Made by a program: the position numbers and the translations under genes
Notes under the pieces: generated by a model
The model's database searches: none
Seen by the model: only the letters and a program-made list of their open reading frames with translations
Told to the model about the DNA's origin: nothing
Shown: positions 42,080 to 52,647 of the stretch, piece after piece
How the letters are laid out: every line of letters begins with the position of its first letter
How positions within the stretch are numbered: the first letter of the stretch is position 1
Source of the DNA: Chlorocebus sabaeus
Taxonomy: Eukaryota; Chordata; Mammalia; Primates; Cercopithecidae
Reading direction: 5' to 3'
Assembly (NCBI RefSeq): GCF_047675955.1
Contig: NC_132931.1
Coordinates: 620,001 to 684,000 of the forward strand
DNA: 64,000 nt

Positions 42080-42358
42080 AGCCAGGTGCGTTAGCTCACA
42101 CCTGTAATCCCAGCACTTTGGGAAGCCGAGGTGGGTGGATCACTTGAGGTCAGGAGTTCAAGACCAGCCTGACCAATATGGTGAAAACACCGTCTCTACT
42201 AAAAATAAAAAAACTAGTCGGGCATGGTGGTGGATGCCTGTAGTCCCAGCTACTCCGGAGGCTGAAACAGGAGAAGTGCTTGAACCCAGGAGGCAGAGGT
42301 TGCAGTGAGCCGAGATCGTGCCATTGCACTCTGAGACTCTGTCTCAAGAAAAAAAAAG
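42080..42358 (+). mobile_element. Alu, 3' arm shortened
   Basis: AGCCAGGTGCGTTAGCTCAC; the CCAGCCTGGGCGACAGAG part is missing before the tail. Confidence 0.9.
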
Positions 42359-42364
42359 AAAACA

Positions 42365-42645
42365 GGCCGGGCGCGGTGGCTCAAGCCTGTAATCCCAGCA
42401 CTTTGGGAGGCCGAGACGGGTGGATCACGAGGTCAGGAGATCGAGACCATCCTGGCTAACACAGTGAAACCCCGTCTCTACTAAAAAATACAAAAAAAAA
42501 AAAATAGCCGGGCGAGGTGGCGGGCGCCTATAGTCCCAGCTACTCGGGAGGCTGAGGCAGGAGAATGGCGAAAACCCGGGAGGCGGAGCTTGCAGTGAGC
42601 TGAGATCCGGCCACTGCACTCCAGACTGGGTCGAGACTCCGTCTC

Positions 42646-42686
<41 letters not shown>
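42365..42686 (+). mobile_element. AluY, Old World monkey type, with 40-base A tail
   Basis: GGCCGGGCGCGGTGGCTCAA, GCCGGGCGAGGTGGCGGGCG, GCTGAGATCCGGCCACTG are the monkey AluY variants. The long uninterrupted A tail (about 42 A) marks it as young. Confidence 0.95.
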
Positions 42687-42688
<2 letters not shown>

Positions 42689-42825
42689 AAACATTACCTA
42701 TTCCGTTTAGTGCTATATGTTTTAAATGATATTAGCTGGTATTTTTTTTTTAGTTTTCTAATGTGGTTCAGATTTCTGTAGAAATTCTGGCTGTATCTAC
42801 ATTGCCTTAAAGTAATGGTATATTT

Positions 42826-43134
42826 CTTTTTTTCTTTTTCTTTTTCTTTTTTTTTTTTTTCAGCTGGAGTTTCACTCTTGTCACCCATGCTGGAGTGCAA
42901 TGGTGTGATCTCAGCTCACTGTAACCTCTGCCTCCCAAGTTCAAGTGATTCTCCTAGCTCAGCCTCCTGAGTAGCTGGGATTACAAGCACCTGCCACAAT
43001 GCCTGGCTAATTTTTGTATTTTTAGTAAAGATGGGGTTTCACCATGTTGGCCAGACTGGTCTCGAACTCCTGACCTTGTGATCTGCCTGCCTCAGTCAGT
43101 GTTGGGATTACAGGTGTGAGCCACTGTGCCCAGC
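42826..43134 (-). mobile_element. Alu
   Basis: Reverse Alu with CTTTTT-rich head; ends CCACTGTGCCCAGCC; small deletion in the left arm. Confidence 0.92.
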
Positions 43135-43248
43135 CTGTCTTTTCTTTCCAAAGCCACCCTTGGTGATTAAATGTTAAATATGTACTAATGGATATTACTT
43201 TGCTGAATATTGCCTAGTGAATATTAAGTATTTATTCTCACCTTGCAG

Positions 43249-43307
43249 ACATGAACTTGTGAGTTCGACACATGAAGATTTACAACTTGATAAACCAGCT
43301 TCAGGAG
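43249..43307 (+). pseudogene. GTF2I: GTF2I-like exon (end of I-repeat 2)
   Basis: Reads HELVSSTHEDLQLDKPASG; GTF2I has HELLNSTREDLQLDKPASG. Acceptor TTGCAG and donor GTAGGT intact. Confidence 0.93.
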
Positions 43308-43906
43308 GTAGGTCTTCAGTCTTAAGTCAGATTAGAAGATTATGTAAAATAATTATTTAATGCTTAACATTGATTTTTTTAATGGTATCTTCCACATGAA
43401 ATAATATTCCTCTAACTTTTAATTACATGCCAGGACAGGAGAATTCATGTTGTCAAAGTTCTAATACTCTCTAGAACAGTAAATTCATTTTATTTTTATT
43501 AACCCATTATAAATACATGTAAATGTTGCATTTATGGGTAGACAGAACTAAAAGAACAATATTTTTCCTACTTTTGAGATGCAAGATTTATCTGGCATAA
43601 TGCATTGAACAGGTTATTATTGAAGCTTGCACCAAACAACTGAGCAAACATTCATCAAATGTCCATGATACCCAGGATATAAGAGGTTTCCTTTTAGAAT
43701 ATGGAGCCATGCATATCGTCTCTTAATTGTTAGATGTGTTTTGAAAGAAACAGAAATATAACTGATTTTCTTACTTGTTTTGGCTCTGGAGTAGAGTGGG
43801 GACAAAACAGAATGGAATCACACTGTTTAGATTTACTAAAATGGAAGAATTGCTGCAAGATTATATGCATAGTCTCCCCATACCAAATGGCACCTGCTAG
43901 CTGTTC
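43308..43906 (+). other. GTF2I-like intron sequence
   Basis: Unique AT-rich sequence, no recognised element. Confidence 0.45.
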
Positions 43907-44207
43907 TTTTTTTTTTTTTTTTTTTGAGATGGAGTTTTGCTCTGTCGCCCACGCTAGAGTGCAGTGGTGTGATCTCAACTCATTGCACCCTCCACCTCCC
44001 AGGTTCAAGCAATTCTTCCTGCCTCAGGCTCCCAAGTAGCTGGGATTACAGGCACCTGCCATCACACCCGCCTAATTTTTATATTTGTAGTAGAGCTGGG
44101 GTGTCACCATGTTGGCCAGGCTGGTCTCGAACTCCCAACCTCAGGTGATCTGCCCACCTCAGCCTTCCAAAGTGCTAAGATTACAGGCGTGAGCCACCGC
44201 GCCTGGC
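43907..44207 (-). mobile_element. Alu with target-site duplication
   Basis: Reverse Alu; CTGCTAGCTGTTCT / CCGCTAGTGGTTCT flank it. Confidence 0.93.
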
Positions 44208-44453
44208 CCGCTAGTGGTTCTTGAGCACACTGAATTCTGCTTTTTCCTAGCTTTAATGAATGTCTGGTTCTTCCTTTTTTGTGCAGTGTGTGTCAGCATT
44301 GTTTCAGTAATAAATACATTCTGGATCTTAGAAATAACTTTAGTCACAGGAAAAGAAAAAATAATACTGCTTATTTTATAATAATAATATTTAATAACCC
44401 AAGCTATTAAACCCACTAAATTGAGAAAACTTGTATTCCTGTGATTTCGACAG

Positions 44454-44526
44454 TAAAGGAAGAATGGTATGCCAGAATCACTAAATTAAGAAAGATGGTG
44501 GATCAGCTTTTCTGCAAAAAATTTTG
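44454..44526 (+). pseudogene. GTF2I: GTF2I-like exon (start of I-repeat 3)
   Basis: Reads VKEEWYARITKLRKMVDQLF then CKKF, identical to GTF2I as I recall it, including the leucine-zipper-like basic helix. One extra T in the last codons appears to shift the frame. Donor GTAAGT intact. Confidence 0.93.
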
Positions 44527-44647
44527 GTAAGTCTGTTTTTTCCCCTTTCAACTAAAGTATATTACTGAGTAATGTTTTTTATAATGTTGTTTTATTTTAG
44601 GAAAGTAAATATAATGAGCAGGACTCAGCTCCAGTTTTCTCTTACTG

Positions 44648-44940
44648 TTTTGTTTTTGAGATGGAGTTTCACTCACGTTACCCAGGCTGGAGTGCAGTGG
44701 TGTGGTCTTGGGTCACTGTAACCTCCGCCTCCTGGATTCAAGCGATTGTCCTACCTCAGCCTCCCAAGTAGCTGGGATTACTGGCACCTGCCACCATGCC
44801 CAGCTAATTTTTGTATTTTTAATAGAGATGTAGTTTCACCTTGTTGGCCAGGCTGGTCTCAAATTCCTGACCTCAGGTGATCCACCCACCTCAGCCTCCC
44901 AATGTGCTGGGATTACAGTTGTGAGCCACCATGCCCAGCC
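44648..44940 (-). mobile_element. Alu
   Basis: Reverse Alu; TCTCTTACTGTTTT / TCTCTTACTTTTTT suggests the target duplication; ends CCACCATGCCCAGCC. Confidence 0.92.
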
Positions 44941-44948
44941 TCTCTTAC

Positions 44949-45223
44949 TTTTTTTTTTTTTTTTTTTGAGATGGAGTCCAGGCTGGAGTGCAGTGGTGTG
45001 ATCTCGGCTCATTGCAACCTCCACCTCCTGGGTTCAAGCAATTCTCCTGCCTCAGCCTCCCGAGTAGCTGGGATCACAGGTGCGTACCACCACACCCAAC
45101 TAATTTGATTTTGTATTTTTAGTAGAGATGGGGTTTTACCACATTGCCAGGCTGGTCTCAAACTCCTGACCTAAGGTGATCCCAGAATGCTGAGATTACA
45201 GGTATGAGCCACCGCACCTGGCC
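44949..45223 (-). mobile_element. Alu
   Basis: Poly(T), right-arm start deleted (GAGATGGAGTCCAGGCTGG), ends CACCGCACCTGGCC. Confidence 0.9.
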
Positions 45224-45570
45224 AGGAGTGGATTATTTTATGGTTCCCCTTTTTAGACGATATAGGGTAACTTCCTGATGTTGCCATGGCATTTGTAAAC
45301 TGTCATGGCGTTGGTGGGAGTGTAGCAGTGAGGATGACCAGAGGTCACTCTCATCACCATCTTGGTTTCGGTGGGTTTGGCTGGATTCTTTACTGCAATC
45401 CATTTTATCAGCAAGGTCTTTATGACCTGTATCTTGTGCTGACCTCCTCCCTCACCCTGTGACTTAGAGTGCCTTAACCATCTGGGAATGCAGCTCAGTA
45501 GGTCTCAGCCTCATTTTACCCAGCTCCTATTTAAGATTGAGTTGCTGTCATTCAAACACCTCTGACAGTA
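45224..45570 (-). mobile_element. Solo retroviral LTR remnant (ERV1-like)
   Basis: On the minus strand it begins TGTCAGAGGTGTTTGAATG, runs through a TTTAAATAGGAGCTGGG-like segment and an AAGATGG motif, and ends near an ACTTCCT/CCATGGCAAC region, with an Alu abutting its 3' side. Structure and order fit an endogenous retroviral LTR with no internal coding region nearby. Family not assigned. Confidence 0.55.
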
Positions 45571-45639
45571 TTGCTGCTTTCTCTAAGGTTCCTGAAAGGG
45601 AGAGAAGAAATCTTAGATTTTTCATTGCTGTGAACCACT

Positions 45640-45885
45640 GCAAGTATTCAGGAAATATTTACTACTTCCAACCTCATAATCCTGCAGTCATTTGGCACCT
45701 GTGAGTCAGGTGCCGGGAACTGGGCAGTGCAGAAGACAGTGCCCTGCCCCGTGCATTCTGGAGCATTCAATCTGGTGGGGAAACATGTGTAGTAAGTAAG
45801 AGAGATTTACTATGTAAGAAGGTATAAGGTCTGGGAAATAATTAAGTGGAATAAGGGGGATGGGGAGGCAGGGGGTGTGATTGGA
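45640..45885 (-). mobile_element. L2 3'-end fragment
   Basis: GTCAGGTGCCGGGAACTGG, CAGTGCCCTGCCCCGTGC and TTCAATCTGGTGGGGAAAC follow the reverse L2 consensus. Confidence 0.6.
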
Positions 45886-46514
45886 TCAGCCTTGATGATA
45901 TGTGATGAGCACGTTCTGTAGTTGGCTTCACCTCCTTCTAAACTTCCACTTTTCACTCTCAACTCCAATTGGTTCTTTTTTATTTTATAAAAAGTTCGTT
46001 AGAATTAGGTTTATATATTTCCTTGTTGAATTAACAGAATAATTTTATTTAACATCCTCTCTAGTGTGACCAAAAGCCTCTAATATTTTACTGTTATTTG
46101 TTCATGGGCATATTTGTTTTTACAACTGTGATAATTATTTCATTTTGTGTGGTTTCTCAAAAACACATGTTTCTTATCTCAAAGAGTTCCTATACTAGAG
46201 CCCTTCAGATTTGGTGCTAATATCATGAAGTAAGAATTTAAGACAAATGTTGAGATGTTAGAGGAAAGCCAATCTAAGAACAAAAACATTAATTACTAAT
46301 AAATAATTAAATTATTAATTAATTAATAATTAATTTCTTTCAAGTTGACATTTAAGTTGAGGTGTGGAGGTGAAGGAGACAGTTGGATAAATAAGTCCGG
46401 AAGTAAGGAGAAAGATCTGGCAATAGATATAATTTTGGATTTTATAGTTGTGTTTTGATGGCAGTTATCACCAAAATAATTCATCAATGAGCTCCCTGAT
46501 GGCTCCCCAACTTT
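45886..46514. other. Unique, AT-rich sequence
   Basis: Contains a TTAATTAATAATTAATT low-complexity patch near 46300. Nothing else recognised. Confidence 0.4.
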
Positions 46515-46983
46515 TCTTTTTAAAGAAACGGGGTCTGCTGGGTGTGGTGGCTCACACCTGTAATCCCAGCATTTTGGGAGGCTGAGGCGGGTGGATCACC
46601 TCAAGTAGGGGGTTCGAGACCAGCCTAACCAACATGGAGAAATCCCATCTCTACTAAAAATACTCAATTAGCTGGGCGTGGTGGCGTGTGCCTGTAATCC
46701 CAGCTACTTGGGAGGCTGAGGCAGGAGAATCACTTGAACCCAGGAGGCAGAGGTTGCAGTGAGCTGAGATTGCACCATTGCACTCCAGCCTGGACAACAA
46801 GAGTGAAACTCCATCTCAAAAAAAAAAAAAAAAAAAGAAAAGAAAGAAAGAAAGAAAGAAACAGGGTCTTGTTATGTTGTCTGGAATGGACTGGAACTCC
46901 TGGGCTCAAGTTATCCTCCTGCCTCAGTCTCCTAAGTAGCTAGGGCTACAGGTACCTGCCACCATGCCGAGCTTTGAGCCACC
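46515..46983 (-). mobile_element. Old Alu monomer split by a younger Alu
   Basis: The outer pieces (AAAGAAACGGGGTCT at the left; CAGGGTCTTGTTATGTTG to CCATGCCGAGCTTTGAGCC at the right) form one reverse old Alu. Confidence 0.75.
46536..46861 (+). mobile_element. Alu inserted in old Alu
   Basis: GCTGGGTGTGGTGGCTCACAC, full length, tail turning into (AAAG)n; AAGAAACGGGGTCT / AAGAAACAGGGTCT target duplication. Confidence 0.93.
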
Positions 46984-47135
46984 CCCAACCATCAGGTTGC
47001 AAAATATTTGAATGTTACATACAGAGGTGCAAGGGAGATCTGTATATAAATAGCACGATATAAATTGCTTGAATCTTTCTTTTTAGAGTTTTGTTTGGAT
47101 GTGGCTTCAGAGCAGGGATCAGTCAATTCTTTTTT

Positions 47136-47439
47136 ACTTTTTTTTTGAGGTGAATTCTCACTCTGTCGCCCAGGCTGGAGTTCAGTGTCATGATCTTGGC
47201 TCACTGCAGCCTCTGCCTCCCAGGTTCAAGCAATTCTCTTACCTCAGCCTTCTGAGTAGCTGGGACTACAGGTGCCTGCCACAACACCTGGCTGAATTTT
47301 TTTTTTTTTTTTTTTTTTTTGGTAGAGACAGGCTTTCACCATGTTGGCCAGGCTGGTCTTGAACTCCTGACCCAAGTGATCCACCTGCCTCAGCCTTCCA
47401 AAGTGCTGGGGTTACAGGCATGAGCCATCGCGCCTGGCT
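47136..47439 (-). mobile_element. Alu
   Basis: Poly(T) short, GAGGTGAATTCTCACTCTG to CATCGCGCCTGGC, with a 22-base T linker. Confidence 0.92.
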
Positions 47440-48300
47440 CTTTTTTTACGTTTTTAAATTGCAGTTTTTATACCTATTCAAAAGTAGAGAAAATAGTACA
47501 ATGAACACTAAAATACCCATTCCTCAATTTCTGTGATCATTAAGATTGTCCCACATTTTGTTCTTCTATTCCTTTGCCTCCCTTTGCAGGGATATTGTAA
47601 AGCAAATCAGTCATCACGTCATTTTATCTGTTCAGTATGCATCTCCAAACAGCATTAATGTTTTCTTACACAGCTACTATCTCATCACATGTGACAAAAT
47701 TACAGTGATTTTTTGGTGTCAGCTCATCTGTAGCCCTTAGTTGACTTTCCTCACTCTTTTTTCTTTTCTTTTTCTTTCTTTTTTTTTTTTTTTTTTGAGA
47801 CAGAATCTTGCTGTGTCGCCCTAGGCTGCAGTGCAATGGTGCGATCTCAGCTCACAGCAGCCTCTGCCCCCCAGGCTCCAGCGATTCTCCTGCCTCAGCC
47901 TCCTGGGTAGCTGAGCTTACAGGCGCACGCCACCATGCCTGGCTAATTTTTGTATTTTTAGTAGAGACAGGGTTTCGCCATGTTGGCCAGGCTGGTCTCG
48001 AACTCCTGACCTCAGGTGATCTGCCCACCTCATCCTCCCAAAGTTCTGCGATTACAGGCATGAGCCACCGTAACTGGCCAAGTTTCCTTACTCTTACCTG
48101 AACAGTATCATTTCCTCATTATCTGAAAAATTTTGCTTTAAATCTGGGTCCAAACAATCTTCACGTGCTAACTTTGGTTGTTATGCCTCTTTTAATCTAA
48201 ACTGGCCTCTGCTTGCTTTTTTATTTCCCATTCCATGAATTCTTCATGGAAAGTTATTTCTTTTAAAATAGCGTGCTCATGAGGTTGAAGGGGTAAAGAA
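47440..48300 (-). mobile_element. Ancient LINE-like repeat split by an Alu
   Basis: CAAAAGTAGAGAAAATAGTA, TTGTAAAGCAAATCAGTCAT, CAGTATGCATCTCCAAACAG and, after the Alu, GGGTCCAAACAATCTTCACG and ATGCCTCTTTTAATCTA occur in the order of a known old L1M/L2-type repeat. Family and strand are from memory. Confidence 0.4.
47779..48079 (-). mobile_element. Alu
   Basis: GAGACAGAATCTTGCTGTGTC to CACCGTAACTGGCC. Confidence 0.92.
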
Positions 48301-48431
48301 CATTGATCTCATGGTTGCAGTGTGGATGAAAATTTAGCCTGAAATGTGCCTGTTTGCAGCAGCCAGTGCAGGAGGGTTATTAATTTCACAACCAGATAGT
48401 AGCAAAAGGCTGCTTCCAAATAGTATTTGCA

Positions 48432-48735
48432 GGCCAGCTGCGGTGGCTCACACCTGTAATCCCAGCACTTTGGGAGGTCGAGGTGGGCAGATCACTTGAG
48501 GTCAGGAGTTTGAGACCAGCCTGGCCAACATAGTAAAAATCTGTCTCTACTGAAAAGTACAAAAATTAGCCAGGTTTGGTGGCGGGCACCTGTAATATTA
48601 GCTGATCAGGAGGCTGAGGCAGGAGAATCACTTAAACCTAGGAGGCGGAGCTTGCGATGAACCAAGATCATGTCACTGCACTCCAGCCTGGGTGACAGAG
48701 CAAGACTCCGTCTCAAAAAAAAAAAAAAAAAAAAG
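48432..48735 (+). mobile_element. Alu with target-site duplication
   Basis: GGCCAGCTGCGGTGGCTCAC; AATAGTATTT before and after the element. Confidence 0.93.
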
Positions 48736-48902
48736 CAAAAAAAAAATAGTATTTAAGTTGTATTTTTTATTGTCTATAATGATTTTCTTTCTCTCTCTTC
48801 TTCCTAAGAATATTGAAAAGCAAAGTTTAACCTTTTAAGATCTTAGAGTTATTAAGATTGTCTTAGGGCCAGGATACTTAAATCTGCCAAAATCTGGTTG
48901 TT

Positions 48903-50748
48903 AATGATGGGTCATTTATTTTTATTATTATTATTCTTTTTAATTTTTAAAATTTTTATTTCTCAGCCTTGGGATTCTGATATGTAAAAATGCAAGTATC
49001 TTCAAAGATAGAAAACATATACACATATCATTAAGATGGCAGAACTCAGAATATGCAATCATGGAGCAGTGCCTTCTACCAGCCCCCCAGCTAACTGCAG
49101 CTGCAAGCATGATTCTCATGCTGTCTTGTACTTAGTGTTCAGCTAGTGACTCAGCTTCCTCAATCATGGGGAAGGGCCATCAGCAAGTAGCACTCAGGCA
49201 TGGGGGCTTGAGAAAAGATCCCACACACTCGAGGCCATGTTAGACATTTCATGAAAGAATTAAGTGGGTTACCCCCGGCTTTCTCCCCCAGAGTTTATTG
49301 AGACTGATAATAAAGTAAATGCATTATAAGCCACATATACAAGTTGTGGAGTCAAGGAAACAGAGTGACTTGTGTGTGTGTCCTATTTTATAGACTTTAA
49401 TTAAATTATTGGTGGCCTTGGATTGGGGGCGGAATTTTGTTATTATTTTTTTTATTATACTTTAAGTTCTGGGGTACATGTGCAGAACATGCAGGTTTGT
49501 TACATAAGTATACACATGCCATGGTGGTTTGCTGCACCCATCAACCCATCATCTACATTAGGTATTTCTCCTAATGCTATCCCTCCCCTAACCCCCAACC
49601 CCCTGACAGGCCCTGGTGTGTGATGCTCTCCTCCCTGTGTCCATGTGTTTTCATTGTTCAACTCCCACTTATGAGTGAAAACATGCAGTTTTTGGTTTTC
49701 TGTTCTTGTGTTAGTTTGCTGAAAATGATGTTTTCCAGCTTCATCCATGTTCCTGCAAAGGACATGAACTCATCCTTTTTTATGTCTGCATAGTATTCCA
49801 TGGTATATATGTGCCATATTTTCTTTATCCAGTCTATCATTGATGAGCATTTAGGTTGGTTCCAAGTTTTTGCTATTGTGAATAGTGCTGCAATAAACAT
49901 ACGTGTGCATTTGTCTTTATAGTATAATGATTTATAATCCTTTGGGTATATACCCAGTAATGGAATTGCTGGGTCAAATGTTATTTCTGGTTCTAGATCC
50001 TTGAGGAATCATTACACTGTCTTCCACAATGGTTGAACTAATTTACACTCCCACCAACAGTGTAAAAGTGTTCCTATTTCTCCACATCCTCTCCAGCATC
50101 TGTTGTTTCCTGACTTTTTATTGTTTGCCATTTTAACCGGCGTGAGATGGTATCTCATTGTGGTTTTGGTTTTGATTTGCGTTTCTCTAATGACCAGTGA
50201 TGATGAACATTTTTCATGTTGGTTAGCTGCATAAATATTATATTTTAGATTATTCCTGCTTTCTCTTGTGGACATTCAGTGCAATAGTAATTTAGTGCTA
50301 CAAATTTCCCTCTAAACACTGCTTTAAATGTGTCCCAGAGATTCTGATACTTTGTGTCTTTGTTCTCATTGGTTTCAAAGCACATCTTTATTTCTGCCTT
50401 AATTTCGTTATATACCCAGTTCTCATTCAGGAGCAGGTTATTCAGTTTCCAGGTAGTTGTGCAGTTTTGAGTGAGTTTCTTAATTTTGAGTTCTAATTGC
50501 ACTGTACAGTGAGAGCCTGTTTGTTATTATCTCCATTCTTTTGCATTTGCTGAGGAGTGTTTTACTTCTAATTATGTGGTCAATTTTAGAATACGTGTGA
50601 TGTGGTGCCGAGAAGAATGTATATTCTGTGGATTTGAGTGAAGAGTTCTGTAGCTGTCTATTAAGTCCGCTTGGTCCAGAACTGAGTTCAAGTCCTTAAT
50701 ATCCTTGTTAATTTTCTGTCTCATTGATCTAATAATGAGTCATTTATA
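48903..50748 (-). mobile_element. L1 insertion with probable 3' transduction
   Basis: Read on the minus strand: a 5'-truncated, internally deleted L1 body (50731-49436), a short A-rich end, about 480 bases of non-L1 sequence (49435-48955), an AATAAA (48955-48960 as TTTATT) and an A-rich tract (48950-48920). Outer borders TAATGATGGGTCATTTAT (48902-48919) and TAATAATGAGTCATTTAT (50730-50747) match at 16 of 18 positions and look like the target-site duplication, so L1 and the non-L1 part entered together. Confidence 0.62.
49436..50731 (-). mobile_element. L1PA-type body, 5' truncated with internal deletion
   Basis: 49436-50230 is the reverse of the L1 3' UTR and ORF2 C-terminus (frames containing DWIKKIWHIYTMEYYADIKK, CWRGCGEIGTLLHCWWECKL). 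At about 50232 it jumps to sequence that matches 55440-55930 of the larger L1 in this window, so roughly 2.2-2.3 kb of ORF2 is missing between them. Confidence 0.9.
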
Positions 50749-50901
50749 CTTGCCTTTGCTTTAAGCCTGCTTCAATAGTTAGTAAATATGTTTCCAGAGT
50801 TTTTCCAATTTAAAAAAATTGACCTGCACCTTGCTTTGGATTGTACTAAAATCTGATTTCAACACAAGCATAGTCTCCTGAATTGCTTTGGTTTTGTTCA
50901 G

Positions 50902-51084
50902 TTGAAGCCTTGGGGAGCACTGAAGCAAAGGCCCTACTGTACCAAAAATGTGAAGCCCATGCAAATGATCTGTATGTAGAAGGACTACCAGAAAACATTC
51001 CTTTCAGAAGCCCTCGTGGTATGGAATCCCAAGGCTGGAAAACATCATTCAAGTGGGCAATCAAATTAAATTTCTTATTAAAAA
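50902..51084 (+). pseudogene. GTF2I: GTF2I-like exon (end of I-repeat 3), frameshifted
   Basis: Reads EALGSTEAKALLYQKCEAHA then NDLYVEGLPENIPFRSP. One base is lost in the SWYG codons (CCTCGTGG for CCTTCGTGG), after which YGIPRLEKI-type sequence continues out of frame to a GTAAG donor at 51085. VEGLPENIPFR is the signature core of TFII-I repeats. Confidence 0.94.
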
Positions 51085-52046
51085 GTAAGATGATAATCTG
51101 CAGAAACAAATTCAGCGTCTTCCCTAAGGAGAGATTAATTTGATGAAGAAGGGCTTTTTGTTCCCCTCCCATCATGACTTCCTTATATTTACAATTAACA
51201 TTTAGATTCACTTACTGAACAAACATTTATTTAGCATAAGTATCAGATGCGCAAAATTAGGTCTAGCAAGAACCCTGTCCTTGGAAGGCTTAATATTATG
51301 AAAAATGCAATGAAGAGTTATTGAGCATTTTTGGGGAAGAAGGCAAGGATGGCACACCCAGATCAGTCACTTGTGCATCCAGAAGGGAGGGAACATGTTC
51401 CAAATGTGAGAAAAGGCAGAGGGGTGTCAAAAATGCCCTCATATTCACATACCTCACCCATTCTCTGTGGAGTGAGGAGTGCCATGTGGGCATGGTGGGA
51501 TTGCACAGACTTGGGTGGCCAAGTGGAGGGAGGCCTTAGATCCTACAAAAGCAGTGGCAGTCATTAAATGGTCTCATAGCAATTCCCTCTTAAAATAATT
51601 TGGATCTGCCCTTTAGAAAGGTTAAGCTGTCTTGATTTGGAAGAGTAATACATGGGTAGTTTGAGTGTGGGGGGTTGGAACAGAAGGCCTGTCTCTACTC
51701 ATGAAAGGAATGTTGAAGTGGGTTGAGTCTTGCTTACTGATTGAGGTTGTACATTTGTGTATATTCGTTGGGACTGAGTTATATATGGAGAGGAAAGGTT
51801 TAAGATGATACAGCAAGCTGTTTCTGGCTGTGCTGTGGGACAGTTCATCTAAGATTCAGAAGCAGAATTGAGCTGGTTTAGTGGAAAAGTGACTTTGGCA
51901 TATTTATCTTACAAATAAACAATGACTTTGGAGACATCCAGGTGGTCTCACCTGAATGTCTGAAAATTGCTATTTTCAAAATTCAAGTCACCAAAATGAT
52001 TATTTTCACTATAAAATGAAGGCAGAATGGACTGTGTTTAAAAATT
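51085..52046 (+). other. Unique sequence after the last GTF2I-like exon
   Basis: About 960 bases without a recognised repeat. The next GTF2I exon, expected to encode the I-repeat 4 linker, was not found here. Confidence 0.45.
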
Positions 52047-52349
52047 GGCCAGGCACAGTGGCTTAATGCTTGTAATCCCAGCACTTTGGGAGGCTGAGGC
52101 AGGTGGATCACCTGAGGTCAGGAGTTCGAGACCAGCCTTGCCAACATTGCAAAACCCCGTATCTACTAAAAATACAAAAATTAGCCAGGTGTGGTGGCAC
52201 GCACTTGTGGTTGCAGCTACTCGGGAGGCTGAGGCAGGAGAATTGCTTGAACCTGGGAGGAGGAAGTTGCAGTAAGTTGAGATCGCACCACTGTACTCCA
52301 GCCTGGACAAGAGAACAAGACTCTGTCTCTAATAATAATAATAATAATT
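52047..52349 (+). mobile_element. Alu with (AAT)n tail
   Basis: GGCCAGGCACAGTGGCTTAATG; full length; tail AATAATAATAATAATAATT. Confidence 0.93.
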
Positions 52350-52647
52350 AGAAGTGCACAGCTGTGTGAGAAAGGCCTGTAAATTTCTTCTAAATGCTTT
52401 ATTATAATATCAATATCAACTATGTATTTATAGTCCAAAACTTCTTACTCACAATACAAATGTAGTTATTCAGCCAAGAACAAATACAACAGGTAAAATA
52501 GTTGTGAAATCCTTTTTAAAAGCGCTATCCCTCCTCCCACCCCCCACCCCATGACAGGCCCCAGTGTGTGATGTTTCCCTTCCTATGTCCAAATGTTCTC
52601 ATTGTTCAATTCCCACCTATGAGTGAGAACATGTGGTGTTTGTTTTT

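Larger units (their letters stand above)
36056..51084 (+). pseudogene. GTF2I: GTF2I (TFII-I) partial unprocessed pseudogene
   Basis: GTF2I encodes the multifunctional transcription factor TFII-I, built from six helix-loop-helix-like I-repeats. Four exons are recognisable in order on the plus strand with splice sites retained: 36056-36166, 43249-43307, 44454-44526 and 50902-51084. They correspond to the linker before I-repeat 2, the end of I-repeat 2, and the two exons of I-repeat 3. The two exons that should lie between the first and second of these (the body of I-repeat 2, WNARITDLRKQ and onward) were not found in 36.2-43.2 kb. No exon upstream or downstream of this set is seen. Frameshifts in the last two exons make it non-coding. 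Several GTF2I pseudogenes are known on human 7q11; this is a related fragment. Confidence 0.9.
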
